DNA of 64,000 nt. It comes from Actinomadura hibisca NBRC 15177 (lineage in GTDB: Bacteria; Actinomycetota; Actinomycetes; Streptosporangiales; Streptosporangiaceae). The notes under the pieces are model-generated. The model saw only the letters and a program-made list of their open reading frames with translations, was not told the DNA's origin and ran no database searches. Below, piece after piece: positions 52,428 to 60,840 of the stretch (its first letter is position 1; every line of letters begins with the position of its first letter). The DNA lies in assembly GCF_001552635.1 (NCBI RefSeq), contig NZ_BCRO01000027.1:124001-188000 (forward strand). The letters run 5' to 3'. Made by a program: the position numbers and the translations under genes.

Positions 52428-53491
52428 CAGATCCACGGTCCTTCCAGCTCCTGGCCCGCGAAGGTGAAGCACCACAGGCTGCGGTAGTTACGGAACCAGG
52501 CCGGGCGCAGTCCGGTGTCGGCGAACAACTCCTCGATCCGCGTGCGCATCGCCAGATGCCACTGGATCTGGTCCGAGCCTGTGGCACGCTGCAGCTCCAT
52601 CAGCGGGGTGTGGGCCTGGTAGATCTGAAAGCCGGGGAAGGCGGTGGTGACCGGGACGAACGCGGCCAGGCCCTCGATCGAGGCGTTGGCGTCGTCCATC
52701 CCGACGATGTAGGTGAAGTTGGTGGCGATGCCGCGGTCCTTGGCCGCGGCCAGCGTGGCGATCATCTGCGGCGGGGTGAGCCGGGCCTTGGACTCCTTGA
52801 GGACCAGATCCCGGCGGGTGAAGCACTCGGCGGTCAGCGTGAGATGGAACGGCCCGATCGCCGCCGCGGCATCCAGCCCCTGCGGGGTGGTCAAGACGCT
52901 GGACAGGAACTGCAAGGTGCCGTTGCAGTCGTTGGCGCTCATCGCCTCCCGCACCAGACGCAGGTGCTCCAAGGCCAGGTCTTCGTACAAGAAGCACCCG
53001 GTGCACACCGTCACCGCCTCGACCCCGCCCAGGTCAGGTAGTCCGGACTCGCAGGCCAGCGTCGAGAAGTAGGCGTGCAGGTCCGGAGCCCTCAGCCGCG
53101 GGTCGGAGGCATCCTCCAAGGTGTTGGGACAAAACACACACCCCGTGCACTGGGAGCGGGTGTTGGAGTTCAAGGTCAGGACCCGGCGACCGCCCCGCCA
53201 GTACCCCAGCACCGCGTCGTCGTCCTCGATCCCCTCGACGGTGCCGACCTGGACGCCGTTCAGTCGTAGCTGGTGCTGGTCGACCTCGAACGGCGACTGC
53301 CGGTTGCCCAGCGACAGGATCAGGTAGAGCGGCTGGTCGGGCCGGGAGTCCAGCCGCAACCGGAACCGCATCCGCGGCTTGCCCAGCGACGACCGGGCAC
53401 CGCAGCTGTTGAGGGCGATCAGTAGGATGTCCTCGGAGTTGATCTTCCAGTCGCGAGCCAGCTGGTCGGCGTGGCGCAGGCTGTCGAGCAT
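52427..53491 (-). CDS. Radical SAM enzyme with a Cx2Cx2C cluster motif
   Basis: A 354-residue radical SAM protein. The 4Fe-4S site is SQCTGCVFCPNT, with Cys115, Cys118 and Cys121, so spacing is Cx2Cx2C rather than the canonical Cx3Cx2C. The barrel continues through GGVEAVTVCTGCFLYEDLAL, FHLTLTAECFTRRDLVLKES and ATNFTYIVGMDDANASIEGL. The N-terminal 100 residues form a separate unknown domain. ATG (MLDSLRHADQLARDW) with AAAGGA nine bases upstream. Probable first committed enzyme gene of the operon; the reaction is unknown. Confidence 0.88.
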   Translation of the reverse strand: MLDSLRHADQLARDWKINSEDILLIALNSCGARSSLGKPRMRFRLRLDSRPDQPLYLILSLGNRQSPFEVDQHQLRLNGVQVGTVEGIEDDDAVLGYWRGGRRVLTLNSNTRSQCTGCVFCPNTLEDASDPRLRAPDLHAYFSTLACESGLPDLGGVEAVTVCTGCFLYEDLALEHLRLVREAMSANDCNGTLQFLSSVLTTPQGLDAAAAIGPFHLTLTAECFTRRDLVLKESKARLTPPQMIATLAAAKDRGIATNFTYIVGMDDANASIEGLAAFVPVTTAFPGFQIYQAHTPLMELQRATGSDQIQWHLAMRTRIEELFADTGLRPAWFRNYRSLWCFTFAGQELEGPWI

Positions 53492-53575
53492 GAGCCAGGG
53501 TCCTTTCGATCGAGGTGGTGCAGGCGGGCGAAGCGATGGTGGCAACGGTGCTCTCCAGCCGACCGCCCCCAGCTA

Positions 53576-54025
53576 TCAGTGGCCTCCCGCGCCGGTCGGC
53601 CGCGCGAGGCGGTCCGCCGCCAGGTCGGCCACCACGATGACCGCGGCCGTCTGCGGCGTCGGGGCCAGCGCGATCGGTGCTCCCCACTGACCCCACCGGA
53701 AACCGGGCAGGTCCCCGTCGGCAAGCGGATCGAAGACGGTGATACTTCGCCCCGCCGTCCCGACCAGCAGCGCCGGGCCGCCGGCGGGCGCGTGATACAG
53801 GACCAGCCGGGCGAACACCGTGGGGGTCTGCTGCCCCAGCTCCAGCCTCAGCTGTCCCAAGGCCTGGATCGGGTCGTCGGCGAACGGGGCTCCAGACGGC
53901 CCACCGTCCCCGCAGCCGATGCGTTCAGCGGATCGTCGGTCGGCTTGTCGCGCCGATGCTGACCCATCACACCGTGAAGCATTGAGAGCCTCCCGAAGAA
54001 GCAGCCGGTAGGTGGCCACCGCCAT
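53576..54025 (-). CDS. Hypothetical protein heading the biosynthetic operon
   Basis: A 149-residue protein from ATG (MAVATYRLLLREALNASRCD). The second half, VFARLVLYHAPAGGPALLVG, TAGRSITVFDPLADGDLPGF and PQTAAVIVVADLAADRLARP, looks like a small compact domain. No family recognised. It lies 84 bp upstream of the radical SAM gene and divergent from the regulator. Confidence 0.55.
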   Translation of the reverse strand: MAVATYRLLLREALNASRCDGSASARQADRRSAERIGCGDGGPSGAPFADDPIQALGQLRLELGQQTPTVFARLVLYHAPAGGPALLVGTAGRSITVFDPLADGDLPGFRWGQWGAPIALAPTPQTAAVIVVADLAADRLARPTGAGGH

Positions 54026-54053
54026 ACTGCGCGAGCCCGCGCCCGCTAGGGAG

Positions 54054-54109
54054 TTGCGTGTCCGGGTGCGTGCTTGCGCGGTGGATCCGGCCTTGCGCGA
54101 TGTTGCGCG
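54054..54109. promoter_or_regulatory. Direct repeats TTGCG(C/T)G in the divergent promoter
   Basis: TTGCGTG at 54054 and TTGCGCG at 54074, 54093 and 54103 are direct repeats spaced about 20, 19 and 10 bases, near integral helical turns. A related CTGCGCG lies at 54027. They fall between the biosynthetic operon and its divergent regulator and are its likely binding sites. Confidence 0.55.
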
Positions 54110-54184
54110 TTTCCGGTGTCTGCGGCCGAACGCGGCTACGGTAGAAACACCGGTCCGTCTCCCGGGACCGGCCGTGCGCCAAGG

Positions 54185-55549
54185 ATGGTGAACGTGTCCA
54201 AGCCGGTCACCAACACCCGCCTTCAAGCACTGATCACCGAGGCGTCATTCGGGCGCCGCCACGCTGCGCTGGCCCGACTGGTGAACGAAGGCGGACGGCG
54301 ACGAGACGGCCTGAAGCTGCGCTACGACAGCTCCAGCGTGTACTGGTGGCTGCGCGGTCGCTGCCCCGAACAACCCGCACCCGAACTGCTGGTCGAGATA
54401 TTCAGCGCCCAGCTGCACCGCCCGGTGCACCTGGACGAACTGGGCTTTGACCAACTCGATCCTGGCGACGGTGCCCTGGCATTCCCCGCGACCGTACCGG
54501 CGGCCATCAGGACCGCTACCCGCCTGTGGCACAGCATCCACCAGACCACTGATCGCGGCCAGTCCGAACCGTTCGTGCGAGCCGCCGTCGCCGAAGCAGG
54601 CTGGCGCTATGCCTTCGACCCCCACGACACTGCTCTGGCCCATCGCGGCGGACCACGCGTCGAGGCCTCCCACATCGCCGCCGTCCACGCCCGCGGCCAG
54701 GAGTTCGACGCCATGGACCGCCGCTACGGCGGCGACTACAGCCGCCCCTACCTGTCGCTGTTCCTCACCACCCAAGTCGCGCCCCTGCTGCGCGGCACCT
54801 ATACCGCCGCCGTCGGACGCGACCTGCTTCAGCTCTCCGCTGACCTCACCGCGCGCCTGGCGTTCGGCGGCTACGACAACGGTGAGCATGGGACAGCGCA
54901 ACGGGCATGGATACAAGCGTTGCGGCTGGCCAAGGCCGCCGGAGACCAGACCCTGGGCGCTCACATCCTGGCCAACCTCGCCACCCAGGCGATCTACCTG
55001 GAAATGGCCAATGAGGCCGTCCGTCTCGCACGCGCCGCAGTCAGCGCCGCAGGCCGCCGTCCCCACCCCCTGGTCGCAGCACGGCTACTGGCCACCGAAG
55101 CCAACGCCTACGCCCTGACCGGAGACCTGAACGCCTTCACCTCCAGCTACAACCGTGCCCGCACCGCACTCGAACGCGCCGACCGCACAGGACCGGTGTG
55201 GGTGTCCTACTTCACCCACGCCCATCTGGCCGGCACCGGCATGCGTTCCCTGGTCCAACTCGGCCGCTCAGACCTCGCACTGGCCTACGCCGACCAAGCC
55301 CTCGACGCCCCCGCCACCAACCAGCGCACCCGTGCCTTGCACACCGCCCTGCTGGCCACCGCACACGCCCACGTCGGAAACCTCGACCAAGCCGTCCACC
55401 TGGGTGAACACGCCTGCGCCCTCGCTGGGCCCCTCCAGTCCCAGCGCGTCACCGGCCGCCTGAGGCTGCTGGCCGATGCCCTGCGCCGCCACCGCACCAC
55501 CCCCCTGGTCGCCGCGTTCCTGGAACGTCAACAGCACCGACCGGAGTAG
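54185..55549 (+). CDS. Pathway regulator with HTH-like N terminus and TPR-like C-terminal region
   Basis: A 454-residue protein. The first 80 residues (RLQALITEASFGRRHAALAR, YDSSSVYWWLRGRCPEQPAP) form the short DNA-binding segment of a family common in actinomycetes. The remainder is all-helical with repeat character: TAQRAWIQALRLAKAAGDQT, ANEAVRLARAAVSAAGRRPH, DLALAYADQALDAPATNQRT, NLDQAVHLGEHACALAGPLQ. It is divergent from the radical SAM operon, so control of that operon is inferred. ATG at 54185 is preferred; GTG codons follow closely. Confidence 0.8.
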   Translation: MVNVSKPVTNTRLQALITEASFGRRHAALARLVNEGGRRRDGLKLRYDSSSVYWWLRGRCPEQPAPELLVEIFSAQLHRPVHLDELGFDQLDPGDGALAFPATVPAAIRTATRLWHSIHQTTDRGQSEPFVRAAVAEAGWRYAFDPHDTALAHRGGPRVEASHIAAVHARGQEFDAMDRRYGGDYSRPYLSLFLTTQVAPLLRGTYTAAVGRDLLQLSADLTARLAFGGYDNGEHGTAQRAWIQALRLAKAAGDQTLGAHILANLATQAIYLEMANEAVRLARAAVSAAGRRPHPLVAARLLATEANAYALTGDLNAFTSSYNRARTALERADRTGPVWVSYFTHAHLAGTGMRSLVQLGRSDLALAYADQALDAPATNQRTRALHTALLATAHAHVGNLDQAVHLGEHACALAGPLQSQRVTGRLRLLADALRRHRTTPLVAAFLERQQHRPE

Positions 55550-55558
55550 CGTGCAACC

Positions 55559-56038
55559 GTGACCTCCGACCACTACGTGCCGCCCGCGCAGTGGTACGCC
55601 CAGATGCCGGCCGTGCACATCTCCGCCAGCGTGTTGTTCACCGACCCCGCCGACCGGGTCCTGCTGGTCAAACCCAACTACCGTCCCTACTGGGCCTTCC
55701 CCGGCGGCATCGCCGAAGACGGCGAGCCCCCGCACCTGTGCGCGGCCCGGGAAGCAGCCGAAGAGACCGGGCTGCGCATCACCTTGCACACGCTGCTGGT
55801 AGTGGACTGGGCTCCGCCTGCCGGTGACCGGAACCGTCCGATGATGAACTTCCTGTTCGACGGTGGCACCATCACCGACCCCTCCCAGATCACCCTCCAG
55901 TACGACGAACTCGACGAATACGCGTTCCTGACCTGGGACACCGCCACCGCACGCTTCCCCGACCACACCGCACGCCGCATCCCGGCCGCCCGCCAAGCCC
56001 GCCTCGACCACCACACCCTCTACCTGCCCGCCACCTGA
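55559..56038 (+). CDS. NUDIX hydrolase
   Basis: A 159-residue NUDIX protein with the box GGIAEDGEPPHLCAAREAAE followed by ETGL. ISASVLFTDPADRVLLVKPN precedes it as the first strand pair. GTG start nine bases after the regulator stop, so the two are cotranscribed. It may act on nucleotides from the neighbouring pathway or in house-cleaning. Confidence 0.88.
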   Translation: MTSDHYVPPAQWYAQMPAVHISASVLFTDPADRVLLVKPNYRPYWAFPGGIAEDGEPPHLCAAREAAEETGLRITLHTLLVVDWAPPAGDRNRPMMNFLFDGGTITDPSQITLQYDELDEYAFLTWDTATARFPDHTARRIPAARQARLDHHTLYLPAT

Positions 56039-56128
56039 TCAACCCGGGCCAGCCCGGACCTGTGTCGTGCCGGCGGTACAGGATGGGCTCGGAAGAACCT
56101 GTCCTTCCAGGACGGCGTCCAACATCTG

Positions 56129-56980
56129 ATGACCAGTGTTCAATCAATCCCCATCGCCACTGCTCTGGAATTCGGGTTCGCAGCCGTCGGTCTGGGGTCG
56201 CTGTCGTACTTCGTGCGGGCGGCCTTGCGGTGCATCGTGAGGACCCCCATGCGGCGGTGGAGCCGACAGGTCAGCGAGCACCCGCCTGATGTAGCCGTGG
56301 CGATCTTCTACGCGCCGATGGTGTCGGCCCTCGCCGCGATCGTGGCCGGGATCGGCGTCAACATCGTGACCGACCAGTCCAGCCCGCTGCTGCAGAGCGC
56401 TTCCGGCACTGTCTACATCGCGGCAGGAATGCTGCTGATCGCCTGGAGCGGCAGCAAACTGGTGAAAACGGTCGGCGGCTCCAGTGATGGCCTGTCCTGC
56501 GCGCGGCACCGGATGCGGGCCGTGCTGGCGATCACTTCGGCGACGCCTTTGACCCACGACCAGCACGCCCATGCGCTCCGTCAGGCTCGTCTGCTGGCCC
56601 AGACCGGGCAGCGTCTGCTCGATCGTGCCGAGGGCTTCACCCTGCTCGACTGGGTACGGCGCAGGCGTCGCCGGCAACTGGCGGTGATGGGGCTATGGGC
56701 GCTCAACGCGGCCTATCTGGTGTTCATCGTCGGGTTGATGATGTTCCGGGCCGTGGCCCCCGCCCTTCCTGCTCTTGGTCTGGCGGCTCTTTCCACGCTG
56801 CTGGCCGTAGCGGCGGTCATGCTCGACTGGACGACCTGCCGCCGCGACTGGATCGCAGTCGGAACAGAACTGCGCGACAACGGAACCACAGCTCACGCAC
56901 GCCTACTGCGCTACGCCCTGCCACCCGCACCCACACCACTGCGCTGGGGGCAACGAGCGCGACGCTGGTGGACCCGCTGA
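56129..56980 (+). CDS. Membrane protein of unknown function
   Basis: A 283-residue protein with about five hydrophobic segments: FGFAAVGLGSLSYFVRAAL, VSALAAIVAGIGVNIV, TVYIAAGMLLIAW, VMGLWALNAAYLVFIVGLMM and LGLAALSTLLAVAAVML. A basic cytosolic loop (VRRRRRRQLAV) lies between the third and fourth. No family recognised. The 178 bases after it, to the next convergent gene, hold nothing clear. Confidence 0.68.
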   Translation: MTSVQSIPIATALEFGFAAVGLGSLSYFVRAALRCIVRTPMRRWSRQVSEHPPDVAVAIFYAPMVSALAAIVAGIGVNIVTDQSSPLLQSASGTVYIAAGMLLIAWSGSKLVKTVGGSSDGLSCARHRMRAVLAITSATPLTHDQHAHALRQARLLAQTGQRLLDRAEGFTLLDWVRRRRRRQLAVMGLWALNAAYLVFIVGLMMFRAVAPALPALGLAALSTLLAVAAVMLDWTTCRRDWIAVGTELRDNGTTAHARLLRYALPPAPTPLRWGQRARRWWTR

Positions 56981-57158
56981 CCGTCCTGCGCGGTCGCCGA
57001 CCACGCGCTTCCCGCGGTGTCTCGGCAAGGTCATAGCGCACATCGCAGCAGCGGTCCGCTGATGGGCTCCTGGTCGACAAGTGCGGCATTCCGGGAGTCT
57101 GTTCATAAATGAGCGCTCCATCGCCCATCCCGATTTGGAAGCCGAGAGCCGGAATTGG

Positions 57159-57728
57159 TTAGAGGCGAGTGGCTGCCGATGGCGGGAGGAGCATGGCGTC
57201 GTATACCGGAGATTCAGGGGCGTGCTTGATCTTCCCGATGATCTGGTAGCCCCATTTCCGATAGGCCGAATGAGCTGGTTCGTTATCGATGATGCACGTC
57301 AACGCCGTCCAGGGTTGGTTGTAGACGGTGGTGCGGTCGCTGACGAAACGATCGTGGAGAGCGCGGCCGATGCCTGCTGATCGCCATGGTGCGCGTACGG
57401 CCAGCTCGCGGAGCCACGCGATCTCTTCTTCGTCCACGCGGGCGCGGAGGTCGGCGTCGACTTGGAGGCTGTCCCACCAGGGAGCATCGGCCAGCAGCGT
57501 GACGCCGTAGACGAATCCCGCGAGTTCTTGGCCGTGGTGGGCGGTGATGACCTGGAAGCCCTTCATGCCCAACGCCTTGTCCAGCCGGATGGCAGCGATC
57601 TCCGGAGAAAAGAAGGGGTCGCTCTGGTAGGGCGGGACGTCATAGACCTCGTTGTAGAGGTCTAGTACAGCGGGAGCGATGCGATGGGCGTGCTCTCCGG
57701 TGTGTGAGGTCAAGATGAGGTCACGCAT
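57159..57728 (-). CDS. GNAT-family N-acetyltransferase
   Basis: A 189-residue GNAT. Motif A is IAWLRELAVRAPWRSAGIGR, with acetyl-CoA loop R-S-A-G-I-G, followed by ALTCIIDNEPAHSAYRKWGY. The N-terminal AVLDLYNEVYDVPPY pattern is shared with the GNAT gene at 4682, so the two are distant paralogues. Substrate unknown. Confidence 0.85.
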   Translation of the reverse strand: MRDLILTSHTGEHAHRIAPAVLDLYNEVYDVPPYQSDPFFSPEIAAIRLDKALGMKGFQVITAHHGQELAGFVYGVTLLADAPWWDSLQVDADLRARVDEEEIAWLRELAVRAPWRSAGIGRALHDRFVSDRTTVYNQPWTALTCIIDNEPAHSAYRKWGYQIIGKIKHAPESPVYDAMLLPPSAATRL

Positions 57729-57857
57729 GGCGGGGACTCCTTTTCGACCACACTGGTGTCGAAGCCAGGTTGGCGGCGATGAACGAGAAAGCCGGTGATG
57801 GCGGTCGGCTGGGAGGCGTAGGCGCGGCGGGCAGTAGCGCTTGATGCGGCTACTCGA

Positions 57858-58427
57858 TCAAGTGTCGGAGACTCTGAAGCAATCACGGAGAGCTGCTAGG
57901 ACCAGGTGCCAGGGAAAGAGTTCGGCGTTGCCTTCTCGGGGAGCGTGATCGGCTGCCGAGTCACCATCCCACAGAACGGTGACTCCCCATGCGCGAAGGC
58001 GCTGCAAGCTCTCCTGGAACGTGGGGTGGGCGGTGTGGGCGCGATTGCTGTAAGGGGCCACGATGGTGGGGATGCCCAGCCCGTAGCCCTCGACGAGGTA
58101 ACCGAGCGCAACGTTGTCACAGATCCCGGCGGCCCACTTGTTCACGGTGTTGACCGTGGCGGGTGCGACGACGAAGGCCGAGGGCAAGGGCAGGACATCT
58201 GGCTCGTCGGGCTGCTTGTAGTCGCTGCGCACGGGGAACCCGGTCAGCGTCTCCAGTTTCGGGACGTCTACGAACCGCCGGCCATATGGAGTGGTCATCA
58301 CGCACACGGTCCACCCGTCTGCCTGGGCCAGCTCGACCATGGTGTGCACGTACTTCGCCACCGGCGAGCCGCAGCAGACGAGGTAGAGCACGCGGCGGTC
58401 TGCTTGGTCCATCCCCTGATCGGTCAT
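57858..58427 (-). CDS. Flavoprotein of the HFCD (phosphopantothenoylcysteine decarboxylase-like) family
   Basis: A 189-residue homo-oligomeric flavin-containing Cys decarboxylase-type protein. VLYLVCCGSPVAKYVHTMVE is the first FMN-binding strand, and VVAPATVNTVNKWAAGICDN is the conserved flavin and catalytic segment. Related enzymes decarboxylate Cys residues of peptides (EpiD, MrsD) or cysteine conjugates. No precursor peptide gene is obvious here. Function unassigned. Confidence 0.85.
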   Translation of the reverse strand: MTDQGMDQADRRVLYLVCCGSPVAKYVHTMVELAQADGWTVCVMTTPYGRRFVDVPKLETLTGFPVRSDYKQPDEPDVLPLPSAFVVAPATVNTVNKWAAGICDNVALGYLVEGYGLGIPTIVAPYSNRAHTAHPTFQESLQRLRAWGVTVLWDGDSAADHAPREGNAELFPWHLVLAALRDCFRVSDT

Positions 58428-58747
58428 GCAGACATCGTCTTCATGATCAGCGCCTGAAAAGCAAGCCCTGCGTCCAACCTGAGGATGACGAAGGCTTCAG
58501 GAAGGGCGGGGCAACGGGAGGGGCAGGATGAGCACGTCGAATAGTGGAGCGCCTGGCCAGCTCGGTTGTAGCTGGCTCCTCTTCGCCCAACCCCAACGGG
58601 TGTACGCGCGGTAGGCCGTTTCGTTGTCGGCGTCAACCAGGAGCGTCGCGCGAGACTCTGGCCGCGTACCGATGTTCGCGACGCTTACAGGGCCGCAGGT
58701 TGCGGGTTTGCGGGTGCGAGCCGGGGCGGACCGCTACCGTCGGCCCG
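58428..58747. other. Divergent promoter region without a supported gene
   Basis: Only a small stem-loop (GCCAGCT at 58556-58562 with AGCTGGC at 58570-58576) stands out. An in-frame extension of the next gene reaches back to 58544 but is Arg/Cys-rich and unlike protein. Confidence 0.4.
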
Positions 58748-59257
58748 ATGGGGATGGAGGGTGTGCGTTACTTCTGGCATGAGGCGCCGGTGCCGGACGG
58801 CCTGCCGGTCACGCAGGTGTATGGGTATCTGCTGTGTCGGCGTACGGCGCGGGTGCTGGTCCAAGATGATGGCGGGGTGTTCAACCTGCCGGGTGGCAAG
58901 CCTGAGCCGGTGGACGGGGGTGATCTGGTGCGGACGTTGGTCCGGGAGGCGTTCGAGGAGAACCAGGTCGTGGTCACCGAGGCGGTCTACCTGGGGTATC
59001 AGCAGGTGTACCGGCCTGGTCGTGCTCCGTATGCGCAGGTGCGGATGGTGGGGGTGATCGGGTCGTTTGAGGAGCGGGCTCCTGATCCTGATGGGGGGCG
59101 CGTCTACCGACGGTTGATGACGTCGCTGGCGCTGGCGCCGCAGGTGCTGGGGTGGGGGGAGCCTGCGGTCGCGCAGGCCGAGGCGGCGGCGCGGGTGGCC
59201 GAGGCCTGGTGGGGGATGGCGGTCCAGGCACCAGCCGCAGCGGGCTATCAGGACTGA
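58748..59257 (+). CDS. NUDIX-fold protein with a variant box
   Basis: A 169-residue protein. GGVFNLPGGKPEPVDGGDLV and REAFEENQVVV correspond to a NUDIX box in which the usual Gly after EE is replaced by Asn and Gln. QVYGYLLCRRTARVLVQDDG supplies the first strands. The altered box may change metal binding or activity. ATG giving MGMEGVRYFWHEAPV chosen. Substrate unknown. Confidence 0.78.
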   Translation: MGMEGVRYFWHEAPVPDGLPVTQVYGYLLCRRTARVLVQDDGGVFNLPGGKPEPVDGGDLVRTLVREAFEENQVVVTEAVYLGYQQVYRPGRAPYAQVRMVGVIGSFEERAPDPDGGRVYRRLMTSLALAPQVLGWGEPAVAQAEAAARVAEAWWGMAVQAPAAAGYQD

Positions 59258-59296
59258 CCGGCGGATTCAGCTAGAACGCAGCCTGGTTACGGCTGG

Positions 59297-59821
59297 TTAT
59301 GACCGGTCTCGAGCCGTGTTGACGGGCAGGGCTGGTACGTGCAGTGCCCAGGGCGCGTCGGCATGACGATCGCCTCGGACATCAATGGCGCCGGGCGGGT
59401 AGTGGCCGGGCTGAGCAGGAGTGACGTGGATCGGAGTGGTCGCCGCGATGGCCAGTTGCGTGACCGGGTCGTCAGACGCGGCCTGTGGGACTGGTGCCAG
59501 GTTGGTTACTGATTCGGGAGCGTGGAGCCGGGTGAGCTGTTGGGCGAACTGCTCCGCGGTGGCGGCTTCGAGAAGACGATCACCAGCGCTTGTGCAGGCC
59601 AGGCTCCAATAGGAGCCGGTGAACTCGCCCCACCACATCATGGCGTTGGGGAAGCGCTTGCGGAGTTCGGCGAGTACGTGCTCGGGGTCCGGTTCTTTCT
59701 GAGCCCAAGGGGTCGGAGGCTGTGGGCGGGACGCGACACTGGGGGACCGCACCTGCACAGCGGGCTGCAGGTCGTCATGAGCGAGGGACTGGCGAACGTC
59801 AGGGACACAATGACCGGACAT
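59297..59821 (-). CDS. Hypothetical protein
   Basis: A 174-residue protein. The central part, EHVLAELRKRFPNAMMWWGE, FTGSYWSLACTSAGDRLLEA and ATAEQFAQQLTRLH, looks like a small folded domain. The flanks are low complexity. Similar short proteins occur beside XRE/DUF397 and RsbW-like ATPase genes in actinomycetes. No function known. Confidence 0.62.
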   Translation of the reverse strand: MSGHCVPDVRQSLAHDDLQPAVQVRSPSVASRPQPPTPWAQKEPDPEHVLAELRKRFPNAMMWWGEFTGSYWSLACTSAGDRLLEAATAEQFAQQLTRLHAPESVTNLAPVPQAASDDPVTQLAIAATTPIHVTPAQPGHYPPGAIDVRGDRHADAPWALHVPALPVNTARDRS

Positions 59822-59891
59822 GGTGCTGGTCTCCCAAGCGGTCAGCGGATGGGTGTTGACGCTCTGCGATTGCTCGCGGCGTCCGTCTGCT

Positions 59892-60638
59892 TCAGGAACG
59901 TGCCATGCCGGCCGCTTCCAAGGAGCAGATGATGTGCTCGGCCGTCTCTTGAAGGTCGAGCAGCGGGTGGCGGCACGGCGTGCCGTCGTCGTTGTGCCAG
60001 GCGAACGCGTCCTGGTCGATGTGAACTTTCAGGCCGCCGGCCATGACAACCGATGTGCCGGTGAGGTCGCTGTGGCGTTTGCCCTCGAAGCCGCGCACCG
60101 CCAAGAGCATCAAGAGCCGTTGCGCGGCGACCACTGAGTGAAGGGAACGACCAGAGCAGGGCCACGAGGGTGGCAACGGCAACGCGAACCAGGTCGCCTT
60201 GCCCGGGATCGGTGGTTCGCCGAGCTGGGAGCGCGAAGGGTGGCAGCCCCAAGCCGAGGACAGCGCGGCGACGATGCCCAAGCCCTTGCCATGGCTGTCC
60301 AGCAGATCTCCGGTTCCGAGTCGGGGGAGCTTGTCGCGATGGGTGTCGAAGACCGTGACCACCAGCTCCTTGCGGGGATGGGTCCGCGCCCACAACCACA
60401 GCTCGGGCACGCGGATCGGCTCGAAACGCGCGGGCACCCCGGCGTGCAGGAAGGCGTTGGTGACCAGCTCGCTGACAGCCAGAGCGCCGTCGTCGATCGC
60501 CTCCTCGGAGAGGGCGAGGGACTTCATCGTCGAGGCCAGCACGGTCCGGGCGTAGGAGCTACAGCAGCCATCGGGTGGGAGCTGCCAGGTACAACTTCCA
60601 CCAAAGGGAAGGTCTGCGGGCTTTCCGTTGATCATCAT
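59892..60638 (-). CDS. RsbW-like histidine-kinase-fold ATPase
   Basis: A 248-residue protein with a HATPase_c_2 domain: the N-box is ALAVSELVTNAFLHAGVPAR, the G1 region LVVTVFDTHRDKLPRLG, and the G2 box SHGKGLGIVAALSSAWGC. The C-terminal 90 residues (LMLLAVRGFEGKRHSDLTGT) are an uncharacterised extension. Such proteins act as anti-sigma or switch kinases. Two adjacent ATGs are possible; AGGAGG spacing favours the second. Divergent from the XRE/DUF397 pair, a frequent actinomycete arrangement. Confidence 0.85.
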   Translation of the reverse strand: MMINGKPADLPFGGSCTWQLPPDGCCSSYARTVLASTMKSLALSEEAIDDGALAVSELVTNAFLHAGVPARFEPIRVPELWLWARTHPRKELVVTVFDTHRDKLPRLGTGDLLDSHGKGLGIVAALSSAWGCHPSRSQLGEPPIPGKATWFALPLPPSWPCSGRSLHSVVAAQRLLMLLAVRGFEGKRHSDLTGTSVVMAGGLKVHIDQDAFAWHNDDGTPCRHPLLDLQETAEHIICSLEAAGMARS

Positions 60639-60728
60639 CGCCTCCTTGAGGAGCCCTGCTTGATGTCGGGGGATCGGTCTTCACATGGAGTAGCTCCATC
60701 ACCACGAAGTGTCCTATCGATGGACGTG

Positions 60729-60770
60729 CCATGCAACCAAAACTGCAACGTTGCTTAAAATGTTGCATGG
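60729..60770. promoter_or_regulatory. 42-bp nested palindrome in the divergent promoter
   Basis: Outer arms CCATGCAAC (60729-60737) and GTTGCATGG (60762-60770) are centred exactly on an inner palindrome GCAACGTTGC (60745-60754), with seven-base spacers on each side that are not symmetrical. All arms share the GCAAC half-site. It lies between the RsbW-like gene and the XRE gene and is a likely autoregulatory operator. Confidence 0.65.
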
Positions 60771-60840
60771 TCGATTCTGGGGATGCTCAAGCGTGTGGTG
60801 CGCGACCATGAGGACGACATCGACTTGGGGAGGGCGAACG

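Noticed and set aside
58544..58747. N-terminal extension of the NUDIX-fold gene at 58748
   Set aside because: The extension is Arg/Cys-rich and lacks a ribosome binding site, and the ATG at 58748 gives a normal NUDIX start.
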